A stretch of DNA of 12,795 bases, taken from the NCBI GenBank assembly GCA_009889585.1, contig WUQV01000305.1:1-12795 (forward strand), given 5' to 3'. Positions 1-4,916 of this stretch are shown here, in pieces; within the stretch, counting starts at the first letter, position 1; each line of letters starts with the position of its first letter. The position numbers and the translations under genes were made by a program. The DNA comes from Candidatus Bathyarchaeota archaeon. Lineage in GTDB: Archaea; Thermoproteota; Bathyarchaeia; Bathyarchaeales; WUQV01. The notes under the pieces are model-generated. The model worked only from the letters and a program-made list of their open reading frames with translations. It was not told the origin of the DNA and made no database searches.

Positions 1-92
1 CAGCTGAGAAGGCTTAAAGCGTAACCATCATCGCCGACAAACCTTATAGACCATAAGCGTATGATTGCGTAAGCCTTACGGTTTCTACGCGT

Positions 93-196
93 TGGTGCGG
101 CCGCCGGGATTTGAACCCGGGTCGCCGGCTCGGGAGGCCGAAGTCCTACCAGGTTCTCCGATCGCGCTTTTCGACCAATCTCTAGACTACGGCCGC
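93..196 (-). tRNA. tRNA-Gly (anticodon CCC) with D-loop intron and encoded CCA
   Basis: Read on the minus strand from 196, the acceptor arm GCGGCCG (196-190) pairs perfectly with CGGCCGC (103-97), followed by discriminator A (96) and an encoded CCA (95-93). The T arm is CCGGG-TTCAAAT-CCCGG. The anticodon stem TCGGC/GCCGG closes the loop CTCCCGA, giving anticodon CCC at 134-132, which reads glycine codon GGG. The D stem is GTCT (187-184) with GGAC (146-143). Between A14-G15 and the conserved GG of the D loop (150-149) lie 31 nt where 2-3 are normal, so about 28-29 nt are extra. This insert forms its own hairpin, TTGGTCG (178-172) with CGATCGG (164-158), containing two or three wobble pairs. 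Introns at non-canonical tRNA sites, removed by the splicing endonuclease, are known in Thermoproteota. Exact splice sites are not fixed here because I could not fold a clean bulge-helix-bulge by eye. Confidence 0.93.
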
Positions 197-220
197 CGTG
201 AAGAACTAACCCCATCGTCA

Positions 221-230
221 ACATAAGCTT
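221..230 (-). promoter_or_regulatory. possible TATA box of tRNA-Gly
   Basis: On the minus strand this reads AAGCTTATGT, centred about 29 nt upstream of tRNA nucleotide G1 (196), the usual spacing for an archaeal TATA element. The match is weak, so the position is the main support. Confidence 0.35.
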
Positions 231-261
231 ATCGTCTTGCAAGATGCTAAGAAGGCCTACT

Positions 262-1374
262 TTAAACGCTAAGCGTAGTCGATTCCATTAAGGCGTGCTT
301 AGCCCAAATTCGACACGTTCCTTCAAACGACACCATGCAAGGGCCCTTCGGGCTATCAGGCCTACAAGCCCTTAAGAATAAGGGGCATTCGATGGGCTTG
401 ATCTTACCTATTATGATCAAATGGCATTGGCAACCTGGCAATAAATCCCGTCCTCGCTGAGGCTTTAATCCATACCTTCTTCGAGCGTCCCATTTGGAGA
501 ATTCCTCGCGTAAGTCCAAAGCCGAACGAGGGAGCTTGCCGAGGCCTCGCCAAAACCCATCGACTACGCTAAAGGCCTTTGCCATGAGCTCTTGAGCCCT
601 TACGTTGCCGTCCCACGTAACGGCCCTTTTGTACTCGTTCTCCAACCGAGGTCTTCTTTCGCGTACCTGCCTTAAGACCATGTAAATCCCAACGAGGACG
701 TCTAAAGGCTCGAACCCTGCGACGACCACTGGCATGCCGTAAGCCTTTGGGAAGACCTCGTATGCCTTGAGGCCTATGATCGTCGAGACGTGGCCGGGCG
801 CGATGAAGCCGTCGAAGCGAACATCTCCGACTCCGAGCATTAGCTCCATCGCAGGCGGTATGAGCCTATGGGAGATTAAGAAGCTTAAGTTCTCAGGGGC
901 TCCTCTCAATACTTCAACCGCCGTTGAAGGGGCTGTCGTCTCAAACCCTATCGCCAAGAAGACGAACTCCTTATTCGGCTCCTTACGAGCCATCTCGACG
1001 GCGTCGCTTATGCTGTAAACAACCCTTACGTCGCCCCCCTCAGCCTTCGCGTCCATCAACGATCCATTAGAGCCAGGTACTCGAAAGATATCGCCAAACG
1101 TGGTGATGACGACGCCTTCTAAGGCTAGCTTAATAACGCTATCGATATCAGCGGCTGGTGTGACGCAAACCGGGCAGCCTGGTCCGGCGATGACATCAAC
1201 GCCTTCTGGCAAAAGGGCTCGCAAGCCGAAGTGAGCAATGACCCACTCATGGGTGCCGCAAACGTGGCAAATCTTCATAGGCCAAGGGGGCGCGACTTCC
1301 TTTATCCTCTCGGCGAAGCGCTTAGCTACTTCTGCATCACGAAGCCGAAGCGAACTAAGCTTATTTAACGTCAG
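262..1374 (-). CDS. hypD: HypD, [NiFe]-hydrogenase maturation protein
   Basis: HypD is the iron-sulfur scaffold that, with HypC, carries the Fe(CN)2CO group during assembly of the [NiFe] hydrogenase active site in the cytoplasm. Counting from the first ATG (1278), conserved family motifs are HVCGTHE (5-11, with the cysteine implicated in Fe binding), GPGCPVC (32-38), GFETT (111-115), PGHVS (161-165) and VAGFEP (186-191). The C-terminal cysteines C283, C285, C298, C305, C314 and C322 fit the [4Fe-4S] region. From the ATG the protein is only 338 aa and lacks the family's first ~35 residues. The same frame stays open upstream and encodes a HypD-like stretch containing RDAEVAKRFAERIKEV just before the ATG, up to the hypA stop. 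The only plausible start there is CTG at 1374, with GGTG (1384-1381) 6 nt before it. That gives 370 aa, close to the usual ~370. The gene follows hypA directly, in the same frame. Identity is certain; the start codon is inferred. Confidence 0.93.
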   Translation of the reverse strand: MTLNKLSSLRLRDAEVAKRFAERIKEVAPPWPMKICHVCGTHEWVIAHFGLRALLPEGVDVIAGPGCPVCVTPAADIDSVIKLALEGVVITTFGDIFRVPGSNGSLMDAKAEGGDVRVVYSISDAVEMARKEPNKEFVFLAIGFETTAPSTAVEVLRGAPENLSFLISHRLIPPAMELMLGVGDVRFDGFIAPGHVSTIIGLKAYEVFPKAYGMPVVVAGFEPLDVLVGIYMVLRQVRERRPRLENEYKRAVTWDGNVRAQELMAKAFSVVDGFWRGLGKLPRSALDLREEFSKWDARRRYGLKPQRGRDLLPGCQCHLIIIGKIKPIECPLFLRACRPDSPKGPCMVSFEGTCRIWAKHALMESTTLSV

Positions 1375-1377
1375 CGC

Positions 1378-1752
1378 TTACACCGTGAACTTAATGCTTT
1401 CGATAAAGCAATCCCTGCCGCTGATTACATCAACCGAACTACCGCAATTTGGGCAGCTTAACGTAGGGGAGGCGTGAAACTCTAAATCACGGCTAACGGG
1501 CTTAAGCCTCCCTTCGTAGCCGCAGCTTACACATTTAACGAGCCCTTCGACCTCCTTAATCATCAACGTTGAGCCCTCCATAATCGTATCCTTCGTCAAC
1601 GTCTCATACCAAAAGCGAACGTTATCGATGCTTAAGAACGTAAGCTCGCCTATCGCCAAGCGAACTTCGATAACTCGCTTAGCCCCTTTTCCCTTCGCTT
1701 CCTTTAGAACTAAGTCGATGATTTGCGACGTTACGTAAGCTTCGTGGGTCAT
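1378..1752 (-). CDS. hypA: HypA, hydrogenase nickel-insertion metallochaperone
   Basis: HypA delivers nickel, usually together with the GTPase HypB, to the hydrogenase large-subunit precursor. The 124-aa length is normal. The structural zinc site is two CxxC pairs, C74/C77 and C100/C103. The family motif GEL is at 35-37 (IGELTFLS). The N-terminus is MTHE instead of the usual MHE, whose His2, Glu3 and terminal amine bind nickel. Because methionine aminopeptidase normally removes Met before Thr, the mature protein would start THE and keep His at position 2 (inference). No other start would give MHE. It is first in a two-gene unit with hypD, whose frame begins immediately after this stop. No hypB, hypC, hypE or hypF is present in the window. 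Confidence 0.92.
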   Translation of the reverse strand: MTHEAYVTSQIIDLVLKEAKGKGAKRVIEVRLAIGELTFLSIDNVRFWYETLTKDTIMEGSTLMIKEVEGLVKCVSCGYEGRLKPVSRDLEFHASPTLSCPNCGSSVDVISGRDCFIESIKFTV

Positions 1753-1774
1753 TCCGTTAGTTGCTTCAAAGCTA

Positions 1775-1784
1775 CACTTAAATC
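1775..1784 (-). promoter_or_regulatory. TATA-like element of hypA-hypD
   Basis: The minus strand reads GATTTAAGTG, centred about 27 nt upstream of the hypA ATG (1752). That spacing would give a leaderless or nearly leaderless transcript, and no good ribosome binding site precedes the ATG. Confidence 0.45.
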
Positions 1785-1987
1785 GATTCCCTTACCGCCT
1801 AGCGCCAGCTTCGAGTTAGACGATTAATGAAGCTCAACTTCGGCACGCCTTTAGTGCAAAGGGCTTAGGCGAAGATGATGGAAGCCGAAGCTATGAGAGT
1901 TTTTAAGCTATACGGTGCCTTTAGCTATCGACGATTAAGCCATCGCCTAAACATCCTTAAGAGGCGGAGGTTGGATCATATCCTTAA

Positions 1988-2374
1988 ATGAAGGAGCTAG
2001 CCTTAACGTTCATTCAAAAGTACGAAAGCCTACGGGACGTTCTGACCGATCGAAAGCTAGCGTCCTTTGGCGACGCCTACGTAAACTTCGTTTATTCCTT
2101 AGCCTTATCGTTTAAAAGCGGCTCGCCGGTTGGCGCCAGGGTCAAGAGGGACGTCCTCGCCGAGGCCTTGAGAAGGGCTGGGCTAAAGGGGGAGCTTCCC
2201 CCTAGGACGAGCCGCCGCGATCAAGCGAACGCGGTTGAGGCCCTTATCGCTTACGCTTTAGCTAAGGGCATTATAACGACCGTCGAATGCGTAAAGATCT
2301 TGACGAAGTCGAAGGACGACGTTAGCGCGTTTTATGAATTGATAGGCTTAGCTAAGGGAAGGCTTAACTTGTAG
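1988..2374 (+). CDS. RNase III-fold protein, Mini-III-like
   Basis: This 128-aa protein resembles the catalytic domain of RNase III without a dsRNA-binding domain. LASFGDAYVNFVYSLAL (24-40) corresponds to the RNase III signature around LGDA, with the metal-binding Asp at D29. NAVEALIAYAL (81-91) corresponds to the second motif (…VEALIG…), with the catalytic Glu at E84. The first-motif glutamates of classical RNase III are replaced (R22 and A25 by my alignment), and the Asp three residues before E84 is N81. Bacterial Mini-III also keeps essentially the Asp/Glu pair, so activity on RNA is plausible but unproven. The ATG at 1988 is preceded by an in-frame stop (1985-1987). A GGAGG at 1966-1970 lies 17 nt upstream, too far for an ordinary Shine-Dalgarno site. 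The gene diverges from hypA, and its last 27 nt overlap rpoL tail to tail. Related small RNase III-family proteins are annotated in Thermoproteota. The family call is fairly firm; the substrate is unknown. Confidence 0.8.
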   Translation: MKELALTFIQKYESLRDVLTDRKLASFGDAYVNFVYSLALSFKSGSPVGARVKRDVLAEALRRAGLKGELPPRTSRRDQANAVEALIAYALAKGIITTVECVKILTKSKDDVSAFYELIGLAKGRLNL

Positions 2375-2665
2375 CTCCTTCCATCTCTCCAACGACCTTT
2401 CGAACGCTTTCCTAAGCTCTTGATTCCTCTTCCTAATCTTTTCGACAGCCTCTTTTAACGCTAGCTCAGGATCTAACTCCTCCTTCGTCCTCACGTATAA
2501 AATCGTCTTGGGTATGAGAGGATGAGGGACTTTATAACCGGCCATTTCAACCCTTTCATCTTCAAGCAGAACCTTCCTTAGTAAGTTAAAAAGCGTATGA
2601 TCCTTTTCATCAACTTCAATCTTTAATTCATTAGCAGTTCTCTTTAACACCTTGATTTTCATCAT
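2348..2665 (-). CDS. rpoL: DNA-directed RNA polymerase subunit Rpo11 (RpoL)
   Basis: Rpo11 is the archaeal counterpart of eukaryotic Rpb11 and of the N-terminal dimerisation region of bacterial alpha. It pairs with Rpo3 to start RNA polymerase assembly. The conserved core runs from DHTLFNLLRKVLL (22-34) through GYKVPHPL (43-50), the standard signature of the family. The 105-aa length is slightly above the usual ~90-100 because of a charged helical C-terminus (about 72-100). The ATG at 2665 overlaps the csl4 stop as ATGA; a second ATG follows at once (2662), so either Met could be used. It is the last gene of the dph2-methyltransferase-csl4-rpoL operon, and its 3' end overlaps the convergent RNase III-like gene by 27 nt. 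Confidence 0.96.
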   Translation of the reverse strand: MMKIKVLKRTANELKIEVDEKDHTLFNLLRKVLLEDERVEMAGYKVPHPLIPKTILYVRTKEELDPELALKEAVEKIRKRNQELRKAFERSLERWKELQVKPSLS

Positions 2666-3222
2666 TCAACCCCATAATTAAGGGCAATTTTCCTTCTCTC
2701 AACGTTTCCACATCTTGAGCATCTTAATTCTCTTTCTCGCAAACTTAAATTATAGCCACATTGAGAACAAAAAGCATAAATAACCCCTAAATTTCTTTCA
2801 GCAATAGATAAATGATACATCATGTTCTTCTCGCTAATAACTTTCGCTTGAATTATATCACCAGCTAAACATACATCGCGCATATTCTTAATAAGGCCTT
2901 GTCCGATGTCTGAGGCATGAAGTACTCCCGTGAAGAACCCTGAGAGCTGCCTTTTGCCTACCTTCATTATCCGTATTAACGCGAGCTTGGATTGAACGCT
3001 CTGAACTTGGCCTACGATTACGCTTCCGACCTTAGGGAAGCTCGCAGCGCGTACGCTTGGGTAAATAAAGGCCCTTTTGTTCAACAAGTCCACGACGACT
3101 CGGCCTACGATCTTCGAGCGAACGTCCCCCTCCTTTACGTAAGTCCCAGGGCCTGATGCGAACTCCTCTATCACGCCTATTTTATCCCCTGGGACTACGA
3201 ATTGACCGCTCCTATTGTGCAA
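2662..3222 (-). CDS. csl4: Exosome RNA-binding subunit Csl4
   Basis: Csl4 is one of the two RNA-binding cap proteins of the archaeal exosome, sitting on the Rrp41-Rrp42 ring that degrades and tails RNA 3' to 5'. The three expected parts are visible: an N-terminal domain opening with VVPGDKIGVIEEF (9-21) and the GPGTY turn (24-28); an S1 domain (about 64-140, starting KVGSVIVGQV and including HASDI at 102-106); and a C-terminal zinc ribbon with C152/C155 and C168/C171. The 186-aa length is typical. It overlaps the upstream methyltransferase by 11 nt and the downstream rpoL by 4 nt, implying translational coupling. Confidence 0.95.
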   Translation of the reverse strand: MHNRSGQFVVPGDKIGVIEEFASGPGTYVKEGDVRSKIVGRVVVDLLNKRAFIYPSVRAASFPKVGSVIVGQVQSVQSKLALIRIMKVGKRQLSGFFTGVLHASDIGQGLIKNMRDVCLAGDIIQAKVISEKNMMYHLSIAERNLGVIYAFCSQCGYNLSLRERELRCSRCGNVERRKIALNYGVE

Positions 3223-3865
3223 CGCAGGATAACCTCTCGGCCCTGTATAGCTCCACCTTCACCACGTGCTTCCGCTTCGAGTGGAATTCGAATACATGCG
3301 GGATGCTCAACTCGAGCGGGATGACGTCAGTAACCCTTCCTCCGCGCTCCTCGATAAACCTTTCGATGAACTTCCTATTCCCGCCTTTATGAAGCGAGTA
3401 AATACGGCTTCCTACGTTCAACGCCTTCGATAAGAAGGCTCGATCGGCCGCCCTCCTTTGTACCCCGAAGGGAGGATTTTGTAAAACCGTGTCGAACCCC
3501 CCGCGTATGGCCTCTATGTCGCCAATGACCCAAGAGGCCTTCTTCCCTACGCCGAGTTCCTTCGCGCTTTCGTAGGCCGTTCGTACGGCGGCTTCGTCTA
3601 AGTCTACGCCGACGACCTCCTCGGCTCCTAACAAGGCCGCTCCGATCGCCAACCTGCCCGTCCCGCAGCCTAAGTCCACGACCCTCTTGCCTACGATGTC
3701 GTCGTAAGTATACGCCGCTATGTATAGCATTTCAGCCGCTACCTCCGGCGGTATCGTATATTGCTCAAGGTAAGCCTTCGGCGAGGGATGAGGGGGAATT
3801 CTCGATAAGGCGATTTCTAAATCTCGCTTTCGAACCATCCTCCTTTGCTCAATAGCTCCTCCCAT
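3212..3865 (-). CDS. METTL5-like rRNA adenine N6-methyltransferase
   Basis: A class I SAM-dependent methyltransferase. The SAM-binding motif DLGCGTG is at 64-70, the acidic loop VGVDLD at 85-90, and the catalytic NPPF of N6-adenine methyltransferases at 130-133. LEQY (33-36), the segment after NPPF with DRAFL, and IYSLHK (155-160) match METTL5, which in eukaryotes modifies an adenosine in helix 44 of small-subunit rRNA. The archaeal role is by homology. Two starts are possible. ATG 3865 gives 217 aa. ATG 3838 gives 208 aa (MVRKRDLEIAL…), which aligns better with the METTL5 N-terminus, but AAAGGAGG then abuts it with no spacer. The gene overlaps the end of dph2 and the start of csl4. Confidence 0.88.
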   Translation of the reverse strand: MGGAIEQRRMVRKRDLEIALSRIPPHPSPKAYLEQYTIPPEVAAEMLYIAAYTYDDIVGKRVVDLGCGTGRLAIGAALLGAEEVVGVDLDEAAVRTAYESAKELGVGKKASWVIGDIEAIRGGFDTVLQNPPFGVQRRAADRAFLSKALNVGSRIYSLHKGGNRKFIERFIEERGGRVTDVIPLELSIPHVFEFHSKRKHVVKVELYRAERLSCVAQ

Positions 3866-4842
3866 TTCATTTCACCTAAGGCGACGAGGGCTTCGTTGGC
3901 GGTTAAGATGGGCCTTCGGAACCTGGGGGCGTCATCTAACGAAAGGCGTGGGCAAGTAGTGTTCACGAAGGCGTCGATGCCTTGGAATTGTTCAAGCCCC
4001 TCCGGAGTCACCTCCTTCACGGCCAAAAGCACGGCCCTCCTGCCCTTTTCCTCGATCCTCCTCTTGACCTCTAAAGCCCGCTTGATTCTCATTTGACCGG
4101 GTTTTAAACCGATGATCACCCCGAACACCTCAGCCCCTTTAGCCTCGGTGATGCTCGCCCATCTTTGCTTAAGCACCCGTCGAGCTTCCCCCTCCACTAA
4201 GTAAGCCCTTCCTTCGTACGGATCCGCTACTACCGTAAGCTTGCCCGTCGCCAACCTGACGCCGATCGCGTGAAATCGGCCGCCGCATATCATCAAAAAT
4301 GCATCGACCTCTTGAGAGATGGACGTGGCGTTGCTGTAATCGCATCCGATGACTTGGCCGCCGTACGGCAAGCGGCCAGAGTTCCCCACGACAACGGTCT
4401 TCCCCGCCTTTAGGAGGAATTCCTTAACCTCATCTAACGCGTTCACGTATTGAACCGTAGCCAAAAGCCCTATGCGACTTGATTTGCTCAAGAGGGTTAA
4501 AGCTTCGGCGATAACTTCCTTCACGTCGACTTTTGCTCTAGCCTCAACGTAGATGACTGGGGCGTCCACACGGCTAAGCATTGGCGTATGTCCGTAATGT
4601 ACGATCACATCCGCCTCAAGCGACTTAGCCTCCGCTAACGCTAAATCGCACGCTCCATAACATGGGTCGGCTGATATGATGGGTAAGGCCCCTGCGCTCC
4701 TTACGATTGATTCTATCTCAAGGGCCTTAGGCTTAAGTCCGTTAGGAAGTTGTATGAGGACGAGCTTGGCCTTACGCTTTAAAATCTCTTGCCTTAATCG
4801 CTCCTCCTCAATATTAAAGGTAGCTCCCATACTGAACTTCAA
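3817..4842 (-). CDS. dph2: Dph2, diphthamide synthase first enzyme
   Basis: Archaeal Dph2 is a [4Fe-4S] radical enzyme acting as a homodimer. It transfers the 3-amino-3-carboxypropyl group of SAM to a histidine of elongation factor 2, the first step of diphthamide synthesis. The three cluster cysteines are present and spaced as in the Pyrococcus enzyme: C65 in YGAC (62-65), C167 in VIGCDYS (164-170), and C287 in NTTCPRL (284-290). IQLPNGLK (30-37) and YGHTPM (83-88) also fit the family. An additional cysteine, C61, precedes the first ligand motif. The frame can open at TTG 4842 or ATG 4830; ATG 4830 (337 aa) is preferred because a TATA-like sequence (4848-4859) lies about 24 nt before it. It heads the operon, and its 3' end overlaps the methyltransferase. 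Confidence 0.94.
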   Translation of the reverse strand: MKFSMGATFNIEEERLRQEILKRKAKLVLIQLPNGLKPKALEIESIVRSAGALPIISADPCYGACDLALAEAKSLEADVIVHYGHTPMLSRVDAPVIYVEARAKVDVKEVIAEALTLLSKSSRIGLLATVQYVNALDEVKEFLLKAGKTVVVGNSGRLPYGGQVIGCDYSNATSISQEVDAFLMICGGRFHAIGVRLATGKLTVVADPYEGRAYLVEGEARRVLKQRWASITEAKGAEVFGVIIGLKPGQMRIKRALEVKRRIEEKGRRAVLLAVKEVTPEGLEQFQGIDAFVNTTCPRLSLDDAPRFRRPILTANEALVALGEMKWEELLSKGGWFESEI

Positions 4843-4847
4843 CTACT

Positions 4848-4859
4848 CATCTAAAAGAT
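4848..4859 (-). promoter_or_regulatory. candidate TATA box for the dph2 operon
   Basis: The minus strand reads ATCTTTTAGATG, centred about 24 nt upstream of the ATG at 4830. A second AT-rich candidate, GGTTAAAATTGG on the minus strand at 4884-4895, would give a leader of roughly 30 nt. The two cannot be separated by eye. Confidence 0.35.
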
Positions 4860-4916
4860 TATCCTTCTTCTCTATCTAAGTTTCCAATTTTAACCTAAAA
4901 CTTTAGTCATTTTAAA

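Noticed and set aside
1..92. Terminator or second RNA gene downstream of the tRNA.
   Set aside because: No T-run on the minus strand, and no cloverleaf or other stable fold seen; nothing assignable in this stretch.
1753..1987. Possible C/D box small RNA in the hypA/RNase III-like divergent gap (GATGATG near 1874).
   Set aside because: No proper D box (CTGA) at a suitable distance and no C'/D' pair; the gap is adequately explained as a divergent promoter region.
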